From JAJPJE01 sp963848375 (lineage in GTDB: Bacteria; Acidobacteriota; Terriglobia; Terriglobales; Acidobacteriaceae), in contig CAWKDK010000023.1 of assembly GCA_963848375.1 (NCBI GenBank), forward strand, positions 1 through 64,000: a stretch of DNA of 64,000 nt, read 5' to 3'. Below the pieces are notes generated by a model. The model was given only the letters and a program-made list of their open reading frames with translations. It made no database searches and was not told the DNA's origin. Shown here in pieces: positions 38,051 through 47,805 of the stretch (positions are counted from its first letter, which is position 1; every line of letters starts with the position of its first letter). The position numbers and the translations under genes were made by a program.

Positions 38051-38971
38051 ATGTCGATCCGGCCAGTGAAGCGGCTTATCAAGTCAAAACCCACGCTCGA
38101 AGGCGCAGGTGTGCATCTGCGGCGAGCGTTTGGTTTCGGCAATACCGGTGATTTCGATCCGTTTCTGCTGCTGGACGATTTTCGCAATGATGTTCCGGCG
38201 GATTACCTGGCTGGTTTCCCGTGGCATCCGCATCGTGGAATCGAGACCGTGACTTACGTGTTGGCCGGTACGGTGGAGCACGGTGACAGCATGGGGAACC
38301 GCGGCGCCATTGCGGCAGGCGATGTGCAATGGATGACCGCAGGCAGCGGGATCATTCACCAGGAGATGCCCAAGGGCGATCAGACGGGAAGAATGCATGG
38401 CTTTCAACTGTGGGCCAATCTGCCTTCGTCACTGAAGATGACAGCCCCGCGCTATCAAGAGGTGAAGTCGACCGAGATCCCGGAAGTAAAGGATGACGAT
38501 GGAACGGCAGTACGCATCGTCTCCGGAAATTTCTGGGGATCGAAAGGCCCGGTTGAGGGCGTGGCGGCCGATCCCGTCTATCTGGACGTTTCAGTGCCCC
38601 CGGGGCGCAGGAAGACGTTGCCGGTGGAAACTACGCGCCACGCGTTCGCCTATGTGTTTGCCGGAGCGGGGAAGTTCTGCAATGCCTCCGGACCGCTGGC
38701 AGTCCCGACCGAGGGAGTGCAATGGCTGGAAACGACGCCTCCGACGGAAGCCGACAATCGTTCCTTGGTGCTCTTTGACCGTGGGGACGAAGTCACAGTG
38801 CAGGCAGGCGAGGACGGCATACGTTTCTTGCTCGTTTCCGGAAAGCCGCTGGAAGAGCCAGTGGCTTGGTATGGACCGATCGTGATGAATACTCAGGCGC
38901 AATTGCGAGAAGCGTTCACGGAGTTGCAGGAAGGGACTTTCCTGAAGGACCAGGGAAAGAAGAAAGCGTAA
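38051..38971 (+). CDS. Pirin family protein
   Basis: A 306-residue bicupin. The N-terminal cupin shows the family's metal ligands in FPWHPHRGIETVTYVLAGTV (two His), EHGD, and HQEMP (His and Glu). The C-terminal cupin is the degenerate half (about residues 170-285). Bacterial pirins bind iron; some act as quercetinases, others regulate metabolism, and the role here is unknown. It is divergent from the GH3 gene, with no visible operon partner. Confidence 0.9.
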   Translation: MSIRPVKRLIKSKPTLEGAGVHLRRAFGFGNTGDFDPFLLLDDFRNDVPADYLAGFPWHPHRGIETVTYVLAGTVEHGDSMGNRGAIAAGDVQWMTAGSGIIHQEMPKGDQTGRMHGFQLWANLPSSLKMTAPRYQEVKSTEIPEVKDDDGTAVRIVSGNFWGSKGPVEGVAADPVYLDVSVPPGRRKTLPVETTRHAFAYVFAGAGKFCNASGPLAVPTEGVQWLETTPPTEADNRSLVLFDRGDEVTVQAGEDGIRFLLVSGKPLEEPVAWYGPIVMNTQAQLREAFTELQEGTFLKDQGKKKA

Positions 38972-39141
38972 TGCTTCGAAGGCAAGCATCACAGAAGTAG
39001 TTACGTTTCGATTCAATCCAGAATAGTTCACATCGCGCCAGCCTCGCGAGGTGGACTGAGCCATCACCATCTGCTCTAATACGGATCGGGGAAACCACGA
39101 CGTTTTTTTCCCCGTAGTCTGTTCTCATTACGCCGTCTTCC

Positions 39142-40674
39142 ATGCAATTCACCCGATCGAGTGGAACTCTGTTACATCCGACGTCATTGCCCGGACCTCA
39201 TGGCGTGGGCGATTTCGGCCCTGAAGCTTACCGATTCGTCGATTTCCTCCATAGCTCTGGGCAAAAACTATGGCAGGTGCTTCCACTGAATCCCACTGGA
39301 TACGGAGATTCACCCTTTCAGTGTTTTTCTGCCAGCGCGGGGAATCCTCTGCTCATCAGCCTGGAAAAGCTGGTCGAGGACGATGTTCTGGCGACAGAAG
39401 ACATCGGCAAGGCTCCTGACTTCCCACTGGATGTAGTCGACTACGGAAGGGTGATCGCGTGGAAGTTTCCCATTCTTCGCCGGGCCGCGCGTAACTTTCT
39501 GACTACCGCCAATGAAGAAAAACACAAGGTCTTCGAGCAATTCTGTTCCGAGAATGCGCACTGGTTAGACGACTTTGCGTTGTTCATGGCGTTGAAAGAT
39601 GCGCATCAGCAGGTTGCGTGGACGCGCTGGCCGCGAGAAATTGCGCAGCGCCATCCGGAAGCACTGAAACGATGGAGTGAGCGGTTAGCGCCGCAAATTG
39701 AAGCAATCAAGTTCTGGCAATTTATTTTCTTCGGTCAATGGCAGGCCCTGCGGCGCTACGCGCATGAACGCGATGTGCGAATCATCGGCGATATTCCGAT
39801 CTATGTCGCGCACGACAGTGCTGACGTCTGGGCGAATCCTCAATTCTTCCTGCTCGACGCAGAAGGGAATCCGCAAAAGGTGTCGGGAGTTCCCCCGGAT
39901 TATTTCAGCGCGACTGGCCAACTATGGGGCAATCCTATCTATAACTGGCCATTGCTGAAGGAGACGGGATATCGCTGGTGGATTGACCGCTTTCGCTCGG
40001 CTTTGGCGTTATACGACATTGTGCGAATCGATCACTTCCGGGGCTTCGAAGCCTACTGGGAAGTGCCCGGTGGAGAAACGACTGCGGTCAATGGACGCTG
40101 GGTAAAAGGCCCGGGTGCAGAACTGTTTCGGGTGCTGCAGGCGGAGTTCGGCGAGTTGCCGATTATCGCGGAAAACCTCGGCGTCATCACACCTGAGGTT
40201 GAGGCCATCCGCCACGAGTTTGGATTTCCGGGAATGGCGATCCTGCAATTTGCTTTTGGAAATGATCCGCAGGGACCGAGTTTTCGTCCGCACAATTACC
40301 CGCATGAAGTCGTTGCATATACCGGAACGCACGACAACGACACGACCGTGGGCTGGTGGAACAGCACGGGCCTAGGCGACAGCGTGCGCACGGCGGAAGA
40401 TGTTGCCAAGGAACACGCATTTGCGCGCGCCTATCTCGACTTTCAAGATGAGCCGATTAATTGGGTGCTGATCCGTGCAGTGCTGGCTTCGGTTGCGAAT
40501 ACCGCGGTGGTGCCCATGCAGGATCTGCTGGGACTGGGAAACGAAGCGCGTATGAATCATCCGGGAACTTCCAGCGGGAACTGGCGTTGGCGCATGCGGC
40601 CTGGAGTGCTCGACCTGCAACTCTCGGCGCGGTTACGCCAGTTGAACTCTATTTACGAACGTGCGGTTACTTAA
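39142..40674 (+). CDS. malQ: 4-alpha-glucanotransferase (amylomaltase, GH77)
   Basis: A 510-residue cytoplasmic enzyme that moves glucan chains between maltodextrins. GH77 motifs are complete: GTLLHPTSLPGPHGVGDFG at the N-terminus, the nucleophile region VRIDHFRGFEAYWEVP, the acid/base IIAENLGVIT, and THDNDTTVGWW. FQCFSASAGNPLLISL binds substrate. Length matches amylomaltases (about 500). It fits a role in glycogen or maltodextrin use next to the pgi/tal cluster and GalK. Start ATG 39142. Confidence 0.95.
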   Translation: MQFTRSSGTLLHPTSLPGPHGVGDFGPEAYRFVDFLHSSGQKLWQVLPLNPTGYGDSPFQCFSASAGNPLLISLEKLVEDDVLATEDIGKAPDFPLDVVDYGRVIAWKFPILRRAARNFLTTANEEKHKVFEQFCSENAHWLDDFALFMALKDAHQQVAWTRWPREIAQRHPEALKRWSERLAPQIEAIKFWQFIFFGQWQALRRYAHERDVRIIGDIPIYVAHDSADVWANPQFFLLDAEGNPQKVSGVPPDYFSATGQLWGNPIYNWPLLKETGYRWWIDRFRSALALYDIVRIDHFRGFEAYWEVPGGETTAVNGRWVKGPGAELFRVLQAEFGELPIIAENLGVITPEVEAIRHEFGFPGMAILQFAFGNDPQGPSFRPHNYPHEVVAYTGTHDNDTTVGWWNSTGLGDSVRTAEDVAKEHAFARAYLDFQDEPINWVLIRAVLASVANTAVVPMQDLLGLGNEARMNHPGTSSGNWRWRMRPGVLDLQLSARLRQLNSIYERAVT

Positions 40675-40813
40675 GTCATCCCCAAACCGGCCAGTCACCT
40701 TCCTTCTTTAGTACCCCACCCGTCATACTTCCCGCTAAAGGTGCCAAAGGGTGCAGTGTCGTTGTCGCGCGCCAGGAGTTTGCGACGCGTCAGGATCTCG
40801 AAGGGGTGGATGT

Positions 40814-42640
40814 ATGGCGTTAGGGAAGTCGTACGTTTCAATCTTAGCGGTGTGCTGTTTCGCTCTTTCGGCGACGGCTGCCCAGGGAGCTTCACAGCCG
40901 GCGTCGGCTTCTGAGTCGAATGAGCCGGCTCACCTGGGTTACCCGTCCGATTGGAGCGCCCGTCATATAGTTCTCACCGGCGCCAACGCCGATAAGGCTC
41001 TCGCTCAAGGCCTGCATGATCCCCGGCACGTATACAACATGGTCCAGCGAATGGTGGCGGTCCGTAACTCGACCCGCGTTGCACGGCGTCGAGTGAAACC
41101 AACCCTTCAGGTCGACTGGGCTGTGTCGCTGGAAAACGGCTACGTTCCAGCGAATCAGTTTCCGGCTAAGTACCGTTTTGATGTCACTACCGAGAATTGC
41201 AATGGCGACTACCTGCTGCTGGGTCTGACTGTAACGTCTGGCACGCAGGCCAACATTGTCGGCATCAACAACCTGTATACATCGGGATCTTCCCCCTGCA
41301 ACGGCGGCACGCCATTTGTGGCATTTGCCTACAACACGGCACTTCACGGCGGCCAAGTCAGCACGTCGCCGGTGATCTCGATGGATGGGAAGAAAGTAGC
41401 GTTTGTGGAGAGCGCTTCCACGGGTTCCTATTTCCACGTGCTTTACTTGCCGGCCACGATTCCCGGGCCTCCGACTGGAAATGGAACAGTTTTGAGCCCG
41501 GCTACACCGAGTTTGTGCACAAGTTCTCCAGTGCCGAACTGCATCACGGATGTTTTCCTCTCATCGGGCGCCAATTCCAACTCGTCGCCGTGGGTCGACT
41601 ACGATAGCGACTCCGCATACGTCGGAACTGACGATGGACTGCTTCATAAAATTGCTCCGGTGTTTGGTCCCGGTACGCCCGCGGCAGATGCGGATACAAC
41701 AAATTGGCCGGTGACGGTTTCTACGCAAACCACGAAAGTGCTTACCGGTGCGGTGGTCGACAAAAACGCAGGACTGATCTTCGTTGGAGACGGCTTTGGT
41801 TATCTGTACTCGCTGAGTTTCAGCGCGCCCAAGAAAAAGACCACGGCTCAAGTCGCGATTGGCTGGGTGACTCACGGAGCGGGCACCGGAATCATCGACG
41901 CACCCATCGTGGTGAACGACTCTGCGAATCCGGCTACGGATCAGGTGTTTGCATTTACCGGGTGCAGCGTCACCGTTGGAGACGGAGGAGCGGTGTCGCA
42001 GATGCCTGCGAACTTCACATCAAGCACTACGCCTGCGTCAGTCGACCTTGGCTCTGCTTCAGGAACTGGCGACTGCACGACAGGCAATGTGCACGGCGGA
42101 ACCTTCGACAACCAGTTCTGGATCAATGGCAGCACCAGCGGGCACATTATTGCGTGCGGATTTGTTTCCGGCACAAGCGCCAAGCCGTTGACGCCATCGA
42201 ATCCGAAGATGTATTGGCTACCGTTCAATTCAAGCCACATCGTAACTAATACCAATCAGCAGACATTTGTGATCAACGCGACGATCGGAGACGAGTGTTC
42301 ACCGCTGACTGAGTTCTACGACGGTACCACCGATCGGTTGTTCTTCGGAGTTGGGAAGACGGACGGATTCGTAAAGTCTTCTACGCTCACGAGCACGACG
42401 ATCTCTACCCCGACAAGCTGCACGTCCGGCAGTCCGACAGCGAGTTGCGTTACCACTCCGGCTGCGTTGGGTGGTACAAGCGGAATCGTGATCGACAACC
42501 AGCTCTCCTCGACAGGCGGAGCCAACATCTATTTCAGCACACTGGCTGCCGGCGGAAGCAACGGCGCGAAGTGCAACGTCGCGGGTGGTGCCGCAAATCC
42601 GCATTGCGCCATCAAGCTTACCCAAAGCGCGCTGCAGTAA
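40814..42640 (+). CDS. Large Cys-containing secreted protein, probably beta-propeller, unknown function
   Basis: A 608-residue exported protein. Start ATG 40814 is preferred because AAGGGGTGG lies just upstream and a signal peptide follows (SYVSILAVCCFALSATAAQG); the frame is open to 40751. The mature part is rich in Ser, Thr, Gly and strand-like repeats such as SPWVDYDSDSAYVGTDDGLL and GAVVDKNAGLIFVGDGFGYLYSL, which suggest a beta-propeller. More than a dozen Cys residues, often in short loops (SPCNGG, SLCTSS), point to disulfides outside the cytoplasm. No known family or catalytic motif was recognised. Confidence 0.75.
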   Translation: MALGKSYVSILAVCCFALSATAAQGASQPASASESNEPAHLGYPSDWSARHIVLTGANADKALAQGLHDPRHVYNMVQRMVAVRNSTRVARRRVKPTLQVDWAVSLENGYVPANQFPAKYRFDVTTENCNGDYLLLGLTVTSGTQANIVGINNLYTSGSSPCNGGTPFVAFAYNTALHGGQVSTSPVISMDGKKVAFVESASTGSYFHVLYLPATIPGPPTGNGTVLSPATPSLCTSSPVPNCITDVFLSSGANSNSSPWVDYDSDSAYVGTDDGLLHKIAPVFGPGTPAADADTTNWPVTVSTQTTKVLTGAVVDKNAGLIFVGDGFGYLYSLSFSAPKKKTTAQVAIGWVTHGAGTGIIDAPIVVNDSANPATDQVFAFTGCSVTVGDGGAVSQMPANFTSSTTPASVDLGSASGTGDCTTGNVHGGTFDNQFWINGSTSGHIIACGFVSGTSAKPLTPSNPKMYWLPFNSSHIVTNTNQQTFVINATIGDECSPLTEFYDGTTDRLFFGVGKTDGFVKSSTLTSTTISTPTSCTSGSPTASCVTTPAALGGTSGIVIDNQLSSTGGANIYFSTLAAGGSNGAKCNVAGGAANPHCAIKLTQSALQ

Positions 42641-42694
42641 TCGCCTTGTGCAAACGGGCTTGGGCATTCGTTAAGATAAGTTTGTCTAATCTTG

Positions 42695-43201
42695 ATGGTA
42701 GCCACTGTGTCCAAGAAAGCTCCCAAGACGAATGCCGCGCGGCAACTCGATCAGCTGGGAATTTCCTACGAGCTTCGCGAATACGAAGTTGATCCCGAAC
42801 ATCTGGAGGCCGAGCTCGTAGCTAAGAAAATCGGGCTACCGCCAGAACAAGTATTCAAAACGCTGCTCGCAATTGGGGATCAAACCGGCCCGTGCTTTGC
42901 CGTGATTTCCGCCGACTCCGAACTGGACCTGAAAGCGCTTGCTTCCGAGACAGGAAATCGCAAGATACATCTTGCTCCCCTGAAAGACGTCCAGCCACTA
43001 ACCGGATACATTCGCGGCGGTGTGACGGCGCTCGCTTGCAAGAAGCCGTTTCCAGTGGTCGTCGACGCGTCAGCGGATGCTTTCGACGTCATCTCCGTTT
43101 CAGCGGGTGTGCGTGGAACCCAGATCCTCCTCAAGCCTGGTGACTATATTCGTGCGGTTGGCGGTACGCTAGCGAGCATCTCGCGAAAAAAGCAGACGTA
43201 A
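42695..43201 (+). CDS. ybaK: YbaK/EbsC-type aminoacyl-tRNA deacylase
   Basis: A 168-residue protein that hydrolyses mischarged Cys-tRNA(Pro). The family's region QVFKTLLAIGD (the strictly conserved Lys), the loop IRGGVTALACKKPFPVVVD and GVRGTQILLKPGDYI are all present. ATG 42695 is preferred to TTG 42692. Its stop overlaps the galK start by one base (TAATG), so the two are coupled. Confidence 0.93.
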   Translation: MVATVSKKAPKTNAARQLDQLGISYELREYEVDPEHLEAELVAKKIGLPPEQVFKTLLAIGDQTGPCFAVISADSELDLKALASETGNRKIHLAPLKDVQPLTGYIRGGVTALACKKPFPVVVDASADAFDVISVSAGVRGTQILLKPGDYIRAVGGTLASISRKKQT

Positions 43202-44418
43202 TGGTTACAATCGGCAGCGTGGACACATTGCAAGATTCGCTCGAGGCAGGTTTAAGGCAACGGTTCCAAGCGCGCTATGGAGTCGAGCCGCGTCTTTTTC
43301 GGGCTCCGGGACGAGTGAATCTCATCGGCGAACACACCGATTATAACGATGGTTTCGTGATGCCGGCAGCCATACAGTTCTCCTGCTGGGTGGCGGCATC
43401 TCCTCGCGACGACAACAAGCTTGTCATTCATTCTGAAAATCTGAACGAAGAAGTAAGCGTCGATCTTGACGAAGCCAAGCCATCCGGCGATTGGAGCGAT
43501 TACGCTGTCGGGGCGGCCGTGATCCCGCATCGTAACGGTAAGCGATTGAAGGGTGCGAATCTACTGATCCGCAGTGAGGTGCCAATCGGAGCCGGGCTCA
43601 GTTCTTCGGCTGCGATCGAGGTCTCAGTGGCACTGGCTATGCTCTCGCTCTCGGGACACCAGGTCGATCGCAAGCAACTCGCCTTGTGGTGCCAGCGCGC
43701 AGAAAACGAATTTGCCGGCATGCGCTGCGGGATTATGGACCAGTTCGTCGCCTGTTACGGCCGTGGCGATCACGCGCTCAAGCTCGACTGCCGAACATTA
43801 GACTACGAACTCCTGCCCTTGCAGGCAGGCGTTGAAATCGTAATCTGCAACACCATGGTGAAGCACAAACTCGCTGCAGGCGAATACAACATCCGGCGCG
43901 CGCAATGCGAAGAAGGCGTACGTAAGTTGGCGGCCGTGCTGCCTGGCGTCCGCGCATTGCGAGATGTGAGCTCGAGTCAGCTCGAACAGTATCGAGAGCT
44001 GCTGGACCCGATTGTATATCGGCGATGTCGCCACGTGGTGACCGAAGACGAGCGAGTGCAGGAAGCAGCCAGCGCGCTGAACAAGGGGGATCTCAGATTG
44101 TTCGGCAAGCTGATGGACGAGTCCCATGAGAGCCTACGCCAGGACTACGAGGTGAGTTGCACAGAACTGGACACAATGGTGGAGCTGGCGCGCCAACAGG
44201 ACGGCGTGCTTGGGGCGCGAATGACTGGCGGGGGATTCGGCGGTTGCACGGTGAATCTGGTGCGCAGCGGGAATGCGCCAGCATTCCAACAAGCTATCAG
44301 CGATGCGTATCACAAGGCGACGGGACTACTGCCTGAAATCTATATATGCAGGGCTTCACAAGGAGCGGAAGAGGTGAGTCAGAAGTTGGTTACAGAAGCC
44401 GGAAACCGGTCTCAGTGA
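43201..44418 (+). CDS. galK: Galactokinase
   Basis: A 405-residue GHMP kinase that phosphorylates galactose at C1 (Leloir pathway). The galactokinase signature PGRVNLIGEHTDYNDGF, the ATP-binding VPIGAGLSSSAAIEVS and the C-terminal MTGGGFGGCTVNLV are intact, with the catalytic Asp region GIMDQFVACYGRGDHAL. The rest of the Leloir pathway (galT, galE) is not in the window. Begins inside the ybaK stop codon, and its 3' end overlaps the convergent PilZ gene by 29 bases. Confidence 0.95.
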   Translation: MVTIGSVDTLQDSLEAGLRQRFQARYGVEPRLFRAPGRVNLIGEHTDYNDGFVMPAAIQFSCWVAASPRDDNKLVIHSENLNEEVSVDLDEAKPSGDWSDYAVGAAVIPHRNGKRLKGANLLIRSEVPIGAGLSSSAAIEVSVALAMLSLSGHQVDRKQLALWCQRAENEFAGMRCGIMDQFVACYGRGDHALKLDCRTLDYELLPLQAGVEIVICNTMVKHKLAAGEYNIRRAQCEEGVRKLAAVLPGVRALRDVSSSQLEQYRELLDPIVYRRCRHVVTEDERVQEAASALNKGDLRLFGKLMDESHESLRQDYEVSCTELDTMVELARQQDGVLGARMTGGGFGGCTVNLVRSGNAPAFQQAISDAYHKATGLLPEIYICRASQGAEEVSQKLVTEAGNRSQ

Positions 44419-44704
44419 ACTTTCCATGCGGAGTGCTCCACTCCACTTCGGCAATCACTGTTCCCCAGGGATAAGTGACGAGCAGTAATTGGCCGCGATC
44501 GAGTCCGGTATGCGGATGTCGCGTGCGCAGGCCGTGCAGGCTCGTATCCACTAACTTCCCGCGAATTTCGACGAAACCGCTGGGCCGCATTACAGAGAGA
44601 ACCACCTCGCCCTCTGCCACGAAGCGAGGTTCGCGGCGCCGCTCGATGTCGAGCTGAGCGATCTTTCGGTGCAACTCGCTTTCCGTCATTGCGGAGGACT
44701 TCAC
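44390..44704 (-). CDS. PilZ domain protein
   Basis: A 104-residue single-domain protein. The c-di-GMP-binding motifs are recognisable: RRREPRF (RxxxR region, about residues 22-28) and DTSLHGLR (D/NxSxxG, about 53-60). Such proteins bind c-di-GMP and regulate motility, exopolysaccharide or secretion; the target is unknown. The start may be GTG 44704 or ATG 44689. The 3' end overlaps galK in the opposite orientation. Confidence 0.85.
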   Translation of the reverse strand: MKSSAMTESELHRKIAQLDIERRREPRFVAEGEVVLSVMRPSGFVEIRGKLVDTSLHGLRTRHPHTGLDRGQLLLVTYPWGTVIAEVEWSTPHGKFTETGFRLL

Positions 44705-44783
44705 CCTTAGAAAGTAGTACCAGCGCGGAACGCAATCAATGCACGAAAGTAACCGGCACGAACTTGACTATCGGCAGCGCGGC

Positions 44784-46265
44784 CTACCCTGCAGCATCCT
44801 CTTTTCCAGCCAATCGACGCGTGCGCTGATTCCACATAAATAGCAGAATCGATCCAATCAGGATCAGTCCGAGGCAGAGGCCGACCCACAGGCCGACTGC
44901 GCCCCAACCGAAGTGGAAGCACAGAACATAGCCGACAGGGAGACCTATGGCCCAATAGCAGAGCAGGTTAGTGAGCATAGGCGTATGCGTGTCGCCAAGG
45001 CCGCGTAAAGCTCCCGTTGCAACAGTCTGCAGTCCGTCGAAGAGTTCGAAGGCCGCAGCCACCAGCAAGAGCGTGACGCCGATGTGGATGACACGCGGAT
45101 CGGGTGAGAAGATGCGCGCGATCCAGGTGGGAATGGTAAGGAAGAGAATTGCGGCGAAGCTCATGAAGGCGGCGCCGACGGCGATAGCGGTCCACCCAGC
45201 ACGACGCGCTCCTACAGAATCTTGGCGGCCAATTGCATGTCCAACGCGAACCGCAGCAGCCGAGCTAATACCCAGTGGGACCATGTAGGTGAACGAGGCG
45301 GCATTCAGGGCAATCTGATGTCCGGCCAATGGAAATGGCCCCAGCTTCGCGATAAACGCGGTGGCGATGGTGAAGACGCCAATCTCGAGCAGGATTTGGG
45401 TAGCGGCAGGGAAGCCGAGTTTCAGCAGATCCCACATGCGGCGAAATTCGACGTGCACGCCCGGTTCGAATAATCCGAGTTGCTTGCGCTTATTGAAGTA
45501 CAAGAGTGCAACGATGAGCACAACCGTGATGTAAATGCGTGCGGCGCAGGTGGACCATCCCGAGCCGGGCAGACCGTAGGCGCGCGCGCCGAGACGTCCG
45601 TAGATGAAGATCCAGTTGCCCAAGGCGTTCACGATGTTGGCCGAAACAAGCGCGAACGTCACCGGCTTGACGATTCCTATGGCTTGCAGGTAGCGGCGCA
45701 ACGCAAAGTAGAGCGCGAGGGGGAGCGTGCTCCAGTTGAGAGCGCGCAGGAATGGTCCCATCTCGCGCAGGACTTGCGGATCGATGTGCATGCGCTGCAT
45801 TAGCGGTGGCCAGAGGGATACGACACCCATCATCAGAGGCGCGAGGATCAGCGCCAGGATGAGGCTGTTGATCAGAGACGTGCGCGCGTCGGGGAGATCT
45901 TTCCTTCCGAACGCCTGAGCGACCAGGGTATCCAGGCCAAGAAGAAGGCCACTACCGAAGATCGCGACAGTGTAGTAGAGTCCGCCTCCGAGGCTGACCG
46001 CACCGATAGCAACGGCGCTGTTCGGGAGATGACCAACCATCATGGTGTCGACAATGCCCATGGTCATCCAGCCGAGTTCGGCAATGATCAGGGGAATAGC
46101 CAGGTGCAGAGTAGGGCGAAGCTCCGAGAAGAAGATTTCGCTTCGGGTACGTGGAAGCAGCGAACGAGAGACACGGATTTGGTCTGGTTGGTTCAATCCA
46201 ATTGAGTGGCGGCTGCTGAATTCCAGATTATCCCTAAGGTTATCTTGGAACACCCAGATTCCCAT
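44784..46265 (-). CDS. MATE family efflux transporter
   Basis: A 493-residue protein with twelve predicted membrane helices. The MATE (NorM) pattern is visible: an N-terminal half beginning LHLAIPLIIAELGWMTMGIVDTMMVG and a homologous C-terminal half. The conserved LDTLVAQAFGRKDLPDA follows helix 2. It exports cationic drugs or metabolites against Na+ or H+. About 50 polar N-terminal residues precede the first helix and may not all be translated. It is followed by the PilZ gene and diverges from the sugar transporter. Confidence 0.92.
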   Translation of the reverse strand: MGIWVFQDNLRDNLEFSSRHSIGLNQPDQIRVSRSLLPRTRSEIFFSELRPTLHLAIPLIIAELGWMTMGIVDTMMVGHLPNSAVAIGAVSLGGGLYYTVAIFGSGLLLGLDTLVAQAFGRKDLPDARTSLINSLILALILAPLMMGVVSLWPPLMQRMHIDPQVLREMGPFLRALNWSTLPLALYFALRRYLQAIGIVKPVTFALVSANIVNALGNWIFIYGRLGARAYGLPGSGWSTCAARIYITVVLIVALLYFNKRKQLGLFEPGVHVEFRRMWDLLKLGFPAATQILLEIGVFTIATAFIAKLGPFPLAGHQIALNAASFTYMVPLGISSAAAVRVGHAIGRQDSVGARRAGWTAIAVGAAFMSFAAILFLTIPTWIARIFSPDPRVIHIGVTLLLVAAAFELFDGLQTVATGALRGLGDTHTPMLTNLLCYWAIGLPVGYVLCFHFGWGAVGLWVGLCLGLILIGSILLFMWNQRTRRLAGKEDAAG

Positions 46266-46424
46266 ATCGAATCATTGACGGAAAGGCCCGCTGGATAGAA
46301 ACTTCCAATAGCTCCACCTGAACGCTTCTGGCGGCGGCCCTGATGCCGTCGAGGTTTCCGGCGCGAGAGTATCTGTGTCGCAGACGACAGTGCATACTTT
46401 GCCAAGGACCAGGACAACCTAACC

Positions 46425-47726
46425 ATGCCAAGTACAAACGTTACCGCAACCGCGCCTGTTACCACGAATAGCCCACAAAGGACGGACTATCGCGCCATGG
46501 CGCTGGTCACCACGCTCTTCTTCGCGTGGGGATTCCTAACCTGTCTTAATGACATTTTGATTCCGCACCTGAAGGGCCTCTTTGACCTGAACTACAAACA
46601 GGCCATGATGGTGCAACTCGCGTTCTTCTCTTCTTATTGCGCGTTCTCATACCCTTCGGCCAAGATCATCGATTTTCTTGGCTATCAGAAAGCCATGGTG
46701 ATCGGCCTGCTTACCATGGGGGTGGGAGCGGTGTTATTTGTGCCAGCGGCAAGTGCTCCGTCCTATCCGCTATTTCTTACCGCTCTGATTATTCTGGCCG
46801 CCGGTATGACGGTGCTTCAGACCTCGGCGAATCCGTACGTTGCGGTCTTAGGTCCTCCACGCACCGCATCCAGCCGCCTGAACCTGACGCAGGCGTTCAA
46901 CTCTCTGGGAACAACGATCGCCCCGACGTTTGGCAGCAAACTGATTCTTGGTGCGGTAGCGGCGCCAGTAGCGATCGAAGTGTTCCGTGCGATGAGCGCT
47001 TCGCAACGGCACGCTTACCAGGTTGAGCAGGCTGGCGCGGTGAAGATGCCATACATCGGACTCGCGATTGCCCTCTTCGTGCTCGCGGTCATCATGGGTC
47101 TTTATAAACTTCCGAAAATTGCTTCCGCAGAAGCACATGGCGAGGTTCACGGGTCTATCTGGAAATATCGTCACTTGCTGCTTGGAGCACTGGCCATCTT
47201 CCTCTATGTCGGTGCGGAAGTCTCGATCGGCAGTTTCCTCACGAACTACTTCAATAGGCCTGAGATTGGAAACCTTACCCTGAAAGACGCAGCCGACATG
47301 CTGAAGTACTACTGGGGCGGGGCGATGGTGGGCCGTTTCATCGGGTCGGCCGTCTTGCAACGCCTGAAGCCCGGAGCCGTCCTCGGGTTCAATGCATTGG
47401 TGGCCGCCGTACTGGTATTGGTCTCAATGCTGACGCTTGGTCACACGGCAATGTGGTCGATCCTGCTTGTAGGATTGTTCAATTCGATCATGTTCCCGAC
47501 GATTTTCACGTTAGGAATCGCTGGACTCGGACCACTTACCGGTGATGGTTCGGGACTGCTGATTGCGGCCATTATCGGCGGCGCCATCGTGCCCTTTGTG
47601 CAAGGGGCGTTCGCTGACAGCATCGGCATTCATCACGCGTTCTTCCTACCAGTGCTCTGCTACCTTTATATCGCCTACTACGGATTTATAGGATCGAAGC
47701 CGAAGGCGGCGGTAGCGGCGGCGTAG
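46425..47726 (+). CDS. FucP/GluP-type sugar MFS transporter
   Basis: A 433-residue MFS permease of the fucose/glucose/galactose:H+ symporter group. Typical features are the start LFFAWGFLTCLNDILIPHLKG, the amphipathic segment YCAFSYPSAKIIDFLGYQ, the LTQAFNSLGTTIAP loop, and twelve membrane helices. It imports hexoses, and fits galactose or fucose use near galK. The N-terminus is Thr-rich and cytoplasmic. Confidence 0.93.
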   Translation: MPSTNVTATAPVTTNSPQRTDYRAMALVTTLFFAWGFLTCLNDILIPHLKGLFDLNYKQAMMVQLAFFSSYCAFSYPSAKIIDFLGYQKAMVIGLLTMGVGAVLFVPAASAPSYPLFLTALIILAAGMTVLQTSANPYVAVLGPPRTASSRLNLTQAFNSLGTTIAPTFGSKLILGAVAAPVAIEVFRAMSASQRHAYQVEQAGAVKMPYIGLAIALFVLAVIMGLYKLPKIASAEAHGEVHGSIWKYRHLLLGALAIFLYVGAEVSIGSFLTNYFNRPEIGNLTLKDAADMLKYYWGGAMVGRFIGSAVLQRLKPGAVLGFNALVAAVLVLVSMLTLGHTAMWSILLVGLFNSIMFPTIFTLGIAGLGPLTGDGSGLLIAAIIGGAIVPFVQGAFADSIGIHHAFFLPVLCYLYIAYYGFIGSKPKAAVAAA

Positions 47727-47805
47727 TACTTTCAACCGGCGGCGGACGGATTAGCGTTCGTCGCCGGCACCCTCCTCTCGACTTCATCTGCGCTATCCTC
47801 TAGAA

